Positions 1 to 9,951 of a stretch of DNA of 64,000 nucleotides are shown one piece after another. Origin of the DNA: Mastigias papua (taxonomy: Eukaryota; Cnidaria; Scyphozoa; Rhizostomeae; Mastigiidae); the NCBI GenBank assembly GCA_964019165.1, contig OZ025269.1, positions 16,089,187-16,153,186 of the forward strand, in the 5' to 3' direction. Position 1 is the first letter of the stretch, and every line of letters begins with the position of its first letter. The position numbers and the translations under genes were made by a program. Under the pieces are notes generated by a model. The model made no database searches. It saw only the letters and a program-made list of their open reading frames with translations, and had not been told where the DNA came from.

Positions 1-126
1 GATCTCCAAACAACAACACAAATTTAACGGGGTCACAGAAAAAATTTTAGCGTAATCCGGATTTGCTTTAATCCGGACGAATTTTGGCGGTCCAATTAGA
101 TCCGGATTATGCGAGTTCTACTGTAT
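1..126 (-). mobile_element. pogo/Tigger-like (Tc1-mariner superfamily) element end, cut by window edge
   Basis: Read on the minus strand, the segment begins with CAGTAGAACTCGCATAATCC next to a TA dinucleotide and then carries repeated AATCCGGAT/ATCCGGAC words. Termini beginning CAGTAGAAC followed by ATAATCCGG-type repeats are characteristic of pogo/Tigger elements, which duplicate TA. Only one end is present because the rest lies beyond base 1, so coding capacity cannot be judged. The family assignment is from memory of the terminal motif. Confidence 0.55.
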
Positions 127-201
127 ATTGAAGAGTGTCAGCTGTGCTATCAGGGATCTCGCTCTGATTGAAGAGTGTCAGCTGTGCTATCAGGGATCTC
201 G
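127..201. repeat. 40-bp tandem duplication (about 1.9 copies)
   Basis: The words GAAGAGTGTCAGCTGTG and TATCAGGGATCTCG occur twice with an exact 40-base offset (copies start at 127 and 167). The duplication directly abuts the end of the pogo-like element. No function is apparent. Confidence 0.85.
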
Positions 202-624
202 TGGCGGTTACCACGCCACATTATCGGCAAATTTTATTTCATTCCTTCTTCCAGAAGCAATATCTTCTTGACGGCCCTGCTGATTGACATATGATTGTAC
301 AACGAAGTCTTCACCGGTTTTTGAATTTGTTTCTATATCATGCTATAGGTAGTAGACATCTGAAAAGACTAGCTAAGCAGTAGACGAAAGAAATATTTTC
401 AAACCAAAGTATTTTTACGGAATCTTTTGTCTTACGTGTATTTTCTGTAAGGAACCGTTTTATAAGGAATCCACCTGCAGAAAGCCAAAAAATTTACGGA
501 ACTCATGCTACTATTGGCAAAATCGTCAAAGAACTTTTATATTTTCAATGCACGCTTTGTATGAGAAACGGATTTGGATGTTTCTTACTATTATGTTGTC
601 AAACCTAGCCTTAGTGTTTCTTAA

Positions 625-979
625 AGGGGAAGTTCAGGAAAAAACTAAAATTTGATATGTTGTAGAGAATGTCGCAAAACCCCATGATCTGAAGTGTTTT
701 TGCTCTTACTTGCGTACTTCCGCTGATATTCCCAGTTGTTTCTCGTCAAAATCCACCTCGTGCTAGGCCGCCATCCTCACCTTTTCGCAAGACAGAAGTT
801 GTTGTTGCACTGACGTCGTCACGTGTAGAAAGACTCTGAATCACTACCTTTGACTACAAAAGTTGGGAATATTATACCCATTTCAGTGACCTAAAAGCGG
901 GCCAGTGGTATTGCAAAGTCATAAATACATCAAAACAGAGCTGCAAATATATCTTTTATTATTCTGGAAGTTGCCTATG
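625..979 (+). repeat. Left terminal inverted repeat of the TTAA element
   Basis: Pairs with 1881-2235. It includes a GACGTC palindrome and a CACGTG/GCACGTG word near 810-830 that are almost preserved in the opposite arm. Confidence 0.85.
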
Positions 980-1880
980 CTTCTAATAGCGACTTTCAGA
1001 CAGTCAAGAAATTCCAGCTGCGAACCTATGCAGCATCCACTTTTTAAATAATCGACATACTCACAGAGGTCGTTAATTTCTCTGAATAATTTTTTTTGCA
1101 CATATTTCGACAACATAAAAATTTTCCAGTCCAGTACTAAATCGCTCTGAAGACTTTCTTAGCAAGAAGTTTTTCGATCCGATCTGTTGCACATAAGCAT
1201 TGCTGGAAAGTAAAAAATCTCCGTGTACTTTTTAAATAATGGTAAACCTTAGTCAATGACAGAAACTGCTTCTGAAGGGCAGCCGTTATAAAATATTCAG
1301 CATTTTATAAACAGATAATCGAGTTTCAAATGCATATGAACTTATAGACTTTCTTGGGTCGCTAAAAATCCAGTACTGACTTTTCTTAACTTTTTGAACA
1401 ACCGAATACTACTCCTAATAAACCACTTTAAAAAAAAATCGTATACATGCTTTGTACAAAATGTCTTAGTACAGTGGCCCCTTATATGGATCAATGTTTG
1501 GAGAAAATTCAAAAATGTCATGTTGAAAATGTCTAACAAAAAGAACTATTACCTGTAAACGAATGATCAGAAATCTCAATTGTATCTTGATAGTCCAAAC
1601 TTTTTCAATAGATTTGCATTGACCGGCATTTCTTTCCACATATACACTAGTTACTATTAGCAATTCCTTCTCGTTCAGTTTCACGAACATTGGCCCTCAA
1701 ATCAATATCCCAATGTCCTGACTCGGTCCTCAAATCAGTATCCCAGTGCTCAAGTTTTTTCCCAGTTTCCATGTAAAACAACTTCAAACGAACACTGTGA
1801 GGCACTTCTGTCTATTTTATTTCGCTACTTCAACACAGCATTCTTTTGATGACCCCTTGCCATATTCAGCCATTTTGACT

Positions 1881-2235
1881 CATAAGCGACTTCCAGAATA
1901 ATAAAAGATATATTTGCAGCTCTGTTTTGATGTATTTGTGACTTTGCAATACCACTGGCCCGCTTTTAGGTCACAGAAATGGGTATAATATTCCCAACTT
2001 TTGTAGTCAAAGGTAGTGATTCAGAGTCTTTCTGCACGTGATGACGTCAGTGCAACAACAACTTCTGTCTTGCGAAAAGGTGAGGATGGCGGCCTAGCAC
2101 GAGGTGGATTTTGACGAGAAACAACTGGGAATATCAGCGGAAGTACGCAAGTAAGAGCAAAAACACTTCAGATCATGGGGTTTTGCGACATTCTCTACAA
2201 CATATCAAATTTTAGTTTTTTCCCGAACTTCCCCT
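1881..2235 (-). repeat. Right terminal inverted repeat of the TTAA element
   Basis: Reverse complement of 625-979. It ends GAACTTCCCCT directly before TTAA. Confidence 0.85.
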
Positions 2236-2915
2236 TTAAGCGTTTCTTAAAATGCTTAGAATTTCCTACAACTACAAAGCACCTGTGAGACGAAAAATAG
2301 AATTTCTAGTGAAAATCATTTGACAGACGATTGCTGTTTACATTTTATTTCCAGTTTGATAAAAATTTTCTGTCGAATACAGATTCTCCAAGTTTACTTT
2401 TAAAACTCACCCTACCTGTGTTTCTTAAATTTTTCCAAATTTTTGCCTGATTTCAGACTCATGTTTCTTATACACGTTTTTCTTACATAAGAAAACGTGT
2501 ATTTTGTTACTGCAAAAAGTCAAGAATTAGGAAGTCAATTCCGTTCATTGCAGTCAAATTCGGTTGAATTGTGCCTTGTTCCATATAGTAGTATTTCATA
2601 GAAGAGTATACATTGACTCGTACGATGTCTATGGTACCCTGCCATAACAGTTTTTTTATATAAATTTAAAAGAGAACACAACTAATATCTAACATACAGA
2701 TACAGTTAACAGTGCCTCTCACGGCAGGAAAAGACTCGGAGTCATCGTGTCAATAGCAGTTCACATCTATAATATAGTACTAGATGTGCATTTTGAATTG
2801 AGGAACTATAAAGGAAGTTTTAGTGTTACAATGGGATCAACGGAGATATAGATATGGAATTTTGAAAACTATGCCTTGTAGTTGTTTCCTTATAAATAAA
2901 GAACGTTTAATAGTA

Positions 2916-3269
2916 CTAAGCCAAGGGGGTAACGTCTTAAAAAGTTAAAAAATAGAGACCGTATTGTATATCATTCTATGGACCACAGCCATGGCTACAC
3001 CCATTATTTCACTCTAAACTGTTCAAATTTAAATTCATACCATGTGATGCATAATATATAGAATTGATGTAAAATATGCATAGTACCACAGGATATGATC
3101 GGTTCATACTACAAAACTGGGAAGTCATCAGACTAGTATACACTCATTAAAAGGGGGGAGTCTGAGCCGCCCAGAAACTCTTATCATTTTAAATATAGGG
3201 AGTTTGAATCCCCCGTGCCCCGTCCACAGCATTTATGGTACTAGCTATTATGTTACATTTCTGTTCTGT
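2916..3269. other. No gene seen
   Basis: AT-rich sequence with one GC-rich patch at 3153-3215. I see no splice-flanked open frame or repeat of note. Confidence 0.5.
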
Positions 3270-4300
3270 ACTTCATTGGTTTATTCTAAGCGTTTGTTCT
3301 GACAGGACAAGATTGATGATTGGAATAGCTTGGAGTAGCACCTAGCTCTGTTGCTTTCCACGTGACCCTTTTGATGTTTCAGCGAATCAACTTCATTGGT
3401 TTATTCTAATTCTATGTGTTTTTCTGTTAGTGTAGATCATGGTTGGAATAGCATCTGGTTCTGTTGCCATCCACGTGACCCTTTTGATGTTTCAGCGAAT
3501 CAACTTCATTGGTTTATTCTAATTCTATGTGTTTTTCTGTTAGTGTAGATCATGGTTGGAATAGCATCTGGTTCTGTTGCCATCCTCGTGACCCTTTTGA
3601 TGTATGAGCGAATCAGCTTCGTTGGTTCATTCTAATTCTAAGTGCTTTTCCTGTTAGTGTAGATCATTGTCGGAATAGCATCTGGTTCTGTTGCCATCCA
3701 CGTGACCCTTTTGATGTTTCAGCGAATCAACTTCATTGGTTTATTCTAATTCTATGTGTTTTTCTGTTAGTGTAGATCATGGTTGGAATAGCATCTGGTT
3801 CTGTTGCCATCCTCGTGACCCTTTTGATGTTTCAGCGAATCAACTTCATTGGTTTATTCTAATTCTATGTGTTTTTCTGTTAGTGTAGATCATTGTCGGA
3901 ATAGCATCTGGTTCTGTTGCCATCCTCGTGACCCTTTTGATGTTTCAGCGAATCAACTTCATTGGTTTATTCTAATTCTATGTGTTTTTCTGTTAGTGTA
4001 GATCATGGTTGGAATAGCATCTGGTTCTGTTGCCATCCTCGTGACCCTTTTGATGTATGAGCGAATCAGCTTCGTTGGTTCATTCTAATTCTAAGTGCTT
4101 TTCCTGTTAGTGTAGATCATGGTTGGAATAGCATCTGGTTCTGTTGCCATCCTCGTGACCCTTTTGATGTATGAGCGAATCAGCTTCGTTGGTTCATTCT
4201 AATTCTAAGTGCTTTTCCTGTTAGTGTAGATCATGGTTGGAATAGCATCTGGTTCTGTTGCCATCCACGTGGACGCTTTTGATGTTTGAGCGAATCAACT
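3270..4300 (+). repeat. 113/114-bp tandem array, about nine copies
   Basis: The anchor TTGATGT recurs at 3371, 3484, 3597, 3711, 3824, 3937, 4050, 4164 and 4279, giving spacings of 113-115 bases. Two subtypes alternate. Type A has TTTCAGCGAATCAACTTCAT; type B has TATGAGCGAATCAGCTTCGT and one extra base. The order by anchor is A A B A A A B B, then a diverged end. Several copies contain the E-box CACGTG (near 3358, 3472, 3697 and 4266) while others read CTCGTG at that place. The first and last copies are the most diverged, as expected for arrays kept similar by unequal exchange. There is no coding signal. Confidence 0.92.
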
Positions 4301-5158
4301 TTACAGATCCTACCAGTGGGTTCATCTGTCAGAGTATCGTACCAATGGCTTCCAATTTAATTATTTCCTTGGAATTCCATATTGCACTCAAAGCTTTGAG
4401 TAGCAGAAAGTTGTTTGTTGAGGAGGAAGATTTGCATTTATTACTTTATCGTCGTGGGCCTTCCTATTTACATTTCTTTGCCGCTTGTCATTGATATTAT
4501 TGCAAAGTCATTTACATCGGGATCGAATGAGAGCACCGTTTGTACTTAGAAACAGATTTACTGTTTCATTTGACATGTTAGGTTTTCAATACGTCAGGAA
4601 ATTAATCATTTCCTGTCACTGGCATAGGATTGATTACAAGCATTATTAGAACTGATAAAGAGCCATCATCAGCACTTTTAACCACATGTGACAGACTTAT
4701 TGTAATAAATTTTTAGGTAGCCCATTATTTCTTATCTATCAACCATCCTGTTCAAAATTTAATGACTTTGAAATGTCTGATATATAAATTGATAGCGACT
4801 GCATGGCAGGTTTAATGAAAGTGAAGGATTTCTATCCATTATGAACAGCGCATCTTCTTTGTTGTAGCCGCCAAGAACTCTATCCAATATAAATGCATAA
4901 ATTCTAAAAAGCCATTATCGACTATGATAGGATGTCAAAGTGCATATATATTATAGAGCTTAAATTGAAACTTTAGGGCCTGTTGTAGAGCTCATGGATA
5001 GATACTTTCAGAAAGCCAACTGGATTATGACTGTTTGGGCCTTTTGACATTGAGCCACGCATTTTCGGTCATCAGAAAAACAATCACTCTCCAATGTACA
5101 ATCGATTCGTGTCTTTTATGCGGTGGTGAGGGTTTGTCAAGTACAACTGATTATAGAG
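4301..5158. other. No gene seen
   Basis: An open frame runs out of the tandem array to 4494, but it has no splice sites or recognisable motif. The remainder is AT-rich and featureless. Confidence 0.5.
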
Positions 5159-5165
5159 AAAGGTA

Positions 5166-5231
<66 letters not shown>

Positions 5232-5242
5232 CAGATACCTTT
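5159..5242. repeat. (TA)n microsatellite inside a 12-bp inverted repeat
   Basis: AAAGGTATCTGT (5159-5170) and its exact reverse complement (5231-5242) bracket an almost pure TA run of about 54 bases. The whole unit can form one long hairpin. Confidence 0.85.
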
Positions 5243-5795
5243 AGGTAAGAAATAGAAAATTGAAATAGTTGTTAAGTATTGCTGGTCTTCTTAGGGATAG
5301 TGCTTCGGGAAGGATGTCTCTTTTTGAACGTGATAATTGTGGAACTCATTCTAATTTGTAGTGTAAATTGCGTTCGACATAGAAAAACCTCCTTTTTTAG
5401 GTTATGCCCTGGGATATCCAGGTGTAAGTGATTTCTTGTTGGGTTGTTAGATATTTGGGATCTGGCAACAAGTCTGGACAGAGACCATTCAATATTTTAT
5501 AGATAGTCACTGCCCCATGAATGCCAATTTCAACTCCTTCCGTTCTATGATCTTGCCGAAAAAGTGTTGGCGAGGAAGTTCTTCTCCAGGGGGCTTGGCG
5601 CCCCTACACCCCTCTTTACGGGCCTCCGGTTATTTGCCACAAATCACAATTAGGATTTATCAGGTTTCATTGTAGTGTTGAGGATGGCTGGTGTAAAAGA
5701 ACCCAAAGAACCGATCTCAATGCTCGTGAGCTTGTGTTTAGGGATCGTTGCGAAATTCTGGGAATTTGACGCTTCGCTTCGTTTGTTCTGTAATC
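5243..5795. other. No gene seen; GC-rich patch at 5580-5635
   Basis: The patch GGGGGCTTGGCGCCCC resembles in style the patch near 11755-11830 (GGTGTAGCCCTGGGGG...GCACCCCC). Both may be scraps of one dispersed repeat, but the match is too short to be sure. Confidence 0.3.
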
Positions 5796-5864
5796 CAGTG
5801 ACCCCCAACCTTTTTATCACCACGACTGGCCAACGCTTGAAAATTTTACTATGGGCCGGATGAA
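5796..5864 (+). mobile_element. hAT-like terminal fragment
   Basis: It starts CAGTGACCCCCAACCTTTTT and continues to an ATGGGCCGG word. hAT elements of the Charlie type commonly begin CAGTGGTCCCCAACC followed by a GGACCGG core. No 8-bp duplication links it to the second hAT-like end at 7196-7261 (flanks CTGTAATC versus CAAAAGAT), so it may be an orphan end. Confidence 0.5.
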
Positions 5865-5895
5865 CAGAAAAAACTGGTGTTTGGATGAAAAGTCT

Positions 5896-6812
5896 GATTT
5901 GAATATTACCGCGGAAGCATTGATATACGTTGCTCAAGAGCAAGCAACTATCTTATCAAAAGTATAACTTTAATGAGACAACTGATTCCCCGACAAAGAA
6001 AGAGGAGAAACTTTGAGTCATATAGTGAGTGCAAGAAGCTGGCTCAGAAAGATTATAAGAGGTGACACGACAATGGCACATAAATGATTCATTGGAAACC
6101 TTGGGAAAAGCTTTTGCTTGAAAAGTATGATCATTGGTACGAACATAACCCAGAAACAGTCCCGGAAAATACCAGTCTTAGGCTTATTTTGGCTTGGATA
6201 TTCAATATAGTCACACTGTCGAAGCAAGGAGGCACGATATTATCATTAGTGATAAGGTTGAGAAGTTTGCAATAGTTATTGATGTTGCCATCCCTGCCCT
6301 GGAGACAAGAAAATAGATGAAAAAGACCAAAAGCAAATTGAAAAATATCGGGACATTAAGCGTGAAGTCCAAAGGCTGTGGAGTCTTCGGAAAGTTTCTG
6401 TGGTACCTGTTTTTGTAGGAGCCCTTGGAAGCATAACACACAATTTCAAGAAATTTATGGAACAAATCTGAGTAGAGTTAGAGATCCACTTTGGATTAAA
6501 AACCACGTTATTTGGAACAGCCAGAATATTGAGGAGAGTATTAGACTACTAGAGTAGGAACAGAAAGATTAACCTTTGATTATTGGTAATAGTCAGCTTC
6601 CACAGTTTTTCACGTCAGTTTTCCATCTACCAATGACTTTATAGCAATCTACATAATAATAGTTTTTTCAAACTTCAATTCATTGATGCAGTTTAGAAAT
6701 CTACAATTACCAATCTCACAACAGAGTAATTTGTACTTGGCTGGCTTATTGTGCTAACAATGACATGGTATATTTAACATCGACATCAATAGTAATAATA
6801 ACAATAGTGATT
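5896..6812 (+). pseudogene. Non-LTR retrotransposon ORF2, C-terminal remnant
   Basis: Conceptual translation across several frames gives pieces typical of the region downstream of the reverse transcriptase domain in many invertebrate LINE-like polyproteins. These are a TAEALIYVAQEQA helix (about 5905-5950), a SHIVS..CKKLAQKDYKR segment (6016-6055), KYDHWYEHNPETVPEN (6121-6170), an EARRHDI strand (6222-6243), and after it QIEKYRDIKRE, VVPVFVGALGS and FGTARILRR (up to about 6545). Frameshifts and stops separate the pieces, and the zinc-knuckle part before SHIVS is deleted, so the copy is dead. An AAT-rich stretch at 6786-6812 could be the old 3' tail. The family assignment rests on remembered motif order. 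Confidence 0.7.
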
Positions 6813-7195
6813 ATGACTGAACAAAAGACAAGGATATCAATAGTTTAGGAGCTCCGGATCACATCATAGTTTGTTCCTCATACATAATATGTAGTAAGTT
6901 GTGTGCATGACTATGGTAGACAACTTGGAAATGATAAAGTTGAGTTAAATGTCAATGCCATTGTCACTACACATTTAGGGAAACGATTTTCATGAAGTAC
7001 CAAATATCCCAAAGTAACTAATATTTTGAATGTCTGTTCATCACTCATTTTGCTAGCTTCTGGGTCATATTTTAGCGCTCAAGTGAACGAGATATAACTT
7101 AGAAAATCCTGTCATTTTCAAAATTAAAGCTTGTTCAAACTTAGATAAGAAATACATAGGAAACTCTGAACTGTTTTTCGACCCGTTGCTTGTCC
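6813..7195. other. No gene seen
   Basis: AT-rich sequence between the LINE remnant and the second hAT-like end. Confidence 0.5.
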
Positions 7196-7261
7196 TGCAG
7201 TCTGGTGCCAATTGATGCAAGGACCGGTACCGGTCCGCGGCCCTGTGGTTGGAGACCACTG
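7196..7261 (-). mobile_element. hAT-like terminal fragment
   Basis: On the minus strand it starts CAGTGGTCTCCAACC followed by GGACCGGTACCGGTCC, a close fit to the CAG-GGTC-CCAACC plus ACCGG core seen at hAT ends. It may be the far end of the element whose other end is at 5796 (total 1466 bp with the LINE remnant inside), or a separate insertion. The flanks do not give a matching 8-bp duplication. Confidence 0.6.
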
Positions 7262-7384
7262 CAAAAGATTTTGGAGAAATATCTTGTGATGATATTTATT
7301 GAAAAAGTTCAGACAAGGCTTAACAGTTTTTACACCGGGTTTTTGAACGAAAGGTAGTAAATTTGCTAATACTGGCCTTCTGAT

Positions 7385-7475
7385 TTGTCAATAAGACAGA
7401 AGATTCCCATATTGGGGATCGAACTAACAGCCAATCAAGATTTGTCCACTATGCTACTCGATGTACCAAGGATCA
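7385..7475 (-). other. tRNA-like A-box and B-box words (possible SINE scrap)
   Basis: On the minus strand TAGCATAGTGG fits a pol III A box, and AGTTCGATCCC, only about 19 nt further on, fits a B box. In a real tRNA the gap is larger and an anticodon arm would sit between. It overlaps the end of the RT fragment, so the match may be chance. Confidence 0.25.
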
Positions 7476-7915
7476 TACTCTGCATTTTGGTGACATAAAG
7501 GGAGTCACCTTCTACCTTCTATTACCTTCTAGCCAGAGCTAAAGTCTCTTACGGCCTGAATTAATTGCTTCATCGATCTCGGCAATAGATTTTGATAAAT
7601 ATGATATGCTTATGTCATCAGCATAGAGAGTCACTTGTTTTGCTTTTGTATACGCAGGGCAAATCGTTTATGTAGATCAAAAATAGAAGTGGAGCGAGAC
7701 ATGATCCTTGTGGTACACTACAATTCGCTTTCTCTATTTTTGGTATATGCCCATTATCTCTACAGCATTGTTTAAGATCCTGTATGGCTGAAGCCAATCA
7801 AATTCCTTTCCTCGCACGCCGTAACGACAATACTTCTAAATACGAAGTGCATTACCTACAGTATCAAAAGCTTTTTTGAAGTCAATAAGTGGCACAGATG
7901 TAAAGGATTCTCTGT
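7430..7915 (-). pseudogene. Non-LTR reverse transcriptase fragment (jockey/CR1/L2-like)
   Basis: On the minus strand the order of RT motifs is recognisable: IDFKKAFDTV (near 7890), YGVRG.EFDWLQ, a SVPQGS-LAPLLF-IYINDLP region, then the catalytic LYADDISISYLSKS (near 7610) and a WLEGN segment. At least four frameshifts or stops interrupt it. YADD in place of the more usual F/YADD context is normal for this group. It lies opposite in strand to the LINE remnants on either side, so several independent insertions are stacked here. Confidence 0.75.
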
Positions 7916-8179
7916 TCAATTGCATTTTACCAGTTTTCAATATTATTTGTAGGCATGTCAAAAGCGAGTGCAGGACTCTGAAATCTCTCATAGCTTTTGG
8001 GGGCCCCTCTCAGGCTCGTGGTTCGACGCTCTGCTCTTCTGCTCCCTCTGGTTGGCTTTGCTAGTGTAGCTGAGTGTTGTAAAGAATAAATTAAACACCT
8101 TGACTGAGAATCGTCCAAAATGGCTTTGGCTCAATAAGCTTAGCTTAAGCACTGCTACATCAGAGTAGTTGGTTATTGA

Positions 8180-8310
8180 TCACAAACAGTGATTACCCTT
8201 ACATCTGGATCAACTGAAGTAGAAGTAAATGATGAAGCAATTAAACAGATTCAAAAACTCAAATACTTTGAGTCACTGTGAATGAAAATGTAATATGGAA
8301 TGAGGACTGT
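8180..8310 (+). pseudogene. Short LINE RT fragment, 3' of the catalytic core
   Basis: Reads EVEVNDEAIKQIQKLKYF, then after a frameshift TVNENVIWNEDC. This matches the remembered pattern of a K-LKYLGVTVNE--WN-- segment that follows the YADD region in CR1/jockey-type reverse transcriptases. It stops where the inverted-repeat element at 8311 begins. Confidence 0.55.
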
Positions 8311-8700
8311 GGGGCCGTCCAGAAATTACGCACGCTTTCAGGGACGGAGAGTGAATAAGCGTTCTCATGTGTACAGGGTCGGCTGACTCGTAAAAGTCAA
8401 AGTGTACGTACGATGGTGTGCTCGATAATGTGGACAAGCTGACACAGAATGGCGTAAAATGAAAACCTTACAGCAATTAATTTTTTAAAAAAAGTGAGGA
8501 GTTAATGTATTTTTGCTCATTTTGTAAAAAGCTGTTACTATAGATGGCAAGAGTTTTCAAGAAATATCAAAGAAAAGCTTTGTGCGCTCTCACAAGGGTG
8601 GCTGGGTAGGTTAAGTCATAAGCGTACACGCGTATACAGGATGGAGGTGGGTTAGAACAAATATTGTGAATTTGGGAGTACGTACTTTTTGGATGCTACC
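8311..8700. mobile_element. Inverted-repeat element family B, copy 1 (390 bp)
   Basis: The left end GGGGCCGTCCAGAAATTACG pairs with the right end, which on the minus strand reads AGCATCCAAAAAGTACGTAC. Related ends, with a core like TCATTCAAAAAGTACGTAAC, occur at 9594, 12013 and 41686. The interiors differ in length and have no coding capacity, as in MITE-type elements. Superfamily unknown; the target duplication is unclear. Confidence 0.55.
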
Positions 8701-8742
8701 TATAAGGGCACCTTTGTGTTGTACCTTATACATCATATATAC

Positions 8743-9497
8743 TTAAATATCATGATTTAGTCGCTTACTGCTACTTGTTGCATGAACGTAACGGCAAATG
8801 CTATCACGAATGTAAGTAGTTAAACACAACACCGTTATGGTATGTTCGCTTTGATAATCACTTTCGAAATGCGGGTTGACACACAGAGCCAATGACTATA
8901 TGCGCTTCTAGAGTTTAAAAGTAATATTCATACTCGCTATGATTTGATTATCAAAGCTAATATACCCAATTTCATTGACATAATTGCAAGAACGAGTGGC
9001 CAATGGTGTTTAATCTGTTTTCGACTAGATCTACCGTCACACGAACCGTATTCAAAACATCTCTTTTCAAGCGAAGATGAAAAACAATGTGTGAAATCTG
9101 TCAATATCAAATTAATTCGATATAATCACTTTGGGTAAGTGGCATGGAAAAGTGGCGCTCAATCCTTTTTCTACTATATCAGCCTTTACGCCAAACCGTT
9201 TTGAAAAAGTTTTTTTACACGAAGACGGAAAAGTAATACGAAACTTGCCCGTATCAAATTTGTTTGATGTAATTTGTTTTCGCCCAGGTAAGCGGTATGA
9301 CGAATTGGTACCAACTCATTTTTCAACCATATCTGCTTTCAAAAGAAATCGTTTTCAAGCAAATTATTTCATACGAAACCGTTTTCAAAAAAGGCTTTTC
9401 ACACGAAAACGGAAACATAGTTTGAAATCTGCAAGCATCAAATTTGTTTGTCAAAATCACTCTGGATAAAAGGCACGAAGCAGTGGTGCTAAATCCG
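8743..9497 (+). repeat. Left arm of foldback
   Basis: Pairs with 9952-10706. It contains the HFSTISAF..NRF-encoding sub-repeat at least twice. Confidence 0.88.
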
Positions 9498-9593
9498 CTT
9501 GGAAGTACCCCTAGGTTCCTAATAAACGGGGGGGGTAGGTTTATTAAGTTTTTAGGTTTTCCCATCCCGAAGCTTATTAGGACTCCCGGCTTA

Positions 9594-9760
9594 GGGATCA
9601 TTCACCCGTTACGTAAAGCCTCTAACGGGGAGAGAGGGTAACTTCATTTGCTTGCTGTTGTTTACTTCATATGTAGGGCTATGTCACGGAGCGCTACGAG
9701 AGGGAGAGGGAGGGCCTCAAAAGCGGTAAATTTGGTGCCACGGAACGGGTGAATGATCCA
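9594..9760. mobile_element. Inverted-repeat element family B, copy 2, nested in the foldback loop
   Basis: GGATCATTCACCCGTT (9595-9610) is exactly inverted at 9744-9759. ACGTAA follows the left terminus as in other family B ends. The element is about 167 bp, purine-rich inside (GAGAGGGAGAGGGAGGG) and non-coding. Confidence 0.6.
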
Positions 9761-9951
9761 AAATTAAATTTCAAGAAATGAAAAATGATTAGAAAGTTTT
9801 CCTTGAGAAAAGGCATTTATTCTGTCAGTAAATGATAGTGTTTCTATCACGAAATGGATGTGTTGTTTGTCGCTTTTCGGAAGAGCAATTGACAGTTAAA
9901 TTTTCAATAGTTCTGAAATAGTTCTGAACCTACCGTCTATCAAGACCCCAA

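Larger units (their letters stand above)
621..2239. mobile_element. 1.6-kb TTAA-flanked element with 355-bp terminal inverted repeats
   Basis: Bases 625-979 and 1881-2235 are near-perfect reverse complements of equal length (355 bp), with only a handful of mismatches. Each outer end begins AGGGGAAGTTC and is flanked by TTAA (621-624 and 2236-2239), as expected for a TTAA target duplication. TTAA targets are typical of piggyBac-like and some Kolobok elements. The roughly 900-bp interior has only short random ORFs, so this is a non-autonomous element. The high arm identity suggests fairly recent activity or conversion. Superfamily is inferred from the target site only. Confidence 0.8.
398..2915 (+). 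repeat. Dispersed repeat family A, copy a (interrupted by a TTAA element)
   Basis: Segments 398-620 and 2240-2915 match, in the same order, two other places in the window (23500-23925 and 33520-33960). Shared landmarks are a TAAGGAA-CC-CCTGCA stretch, GAACTTTTCAATTT-like words, a block around TCAAGAATTAGGAAG followed by TTCATTGCAGTC, a GTCTATGGTA-CCTG block, and a tail resembling AACTAGGCCTTGTGGT then CCTTAT. The copies are well diverged and no long ORF is seen. The family is unclassified (an old LTR, SINE or MITE are all possible). The 625-2235 element has landed inside this copy. Confidence 0.5.

Noticed and set aside
3140..3215. tRNA-like box (GAGTTTGAATCCC)
   Set aside because: No A box at proper distance and no cloverleaf could be drawn.
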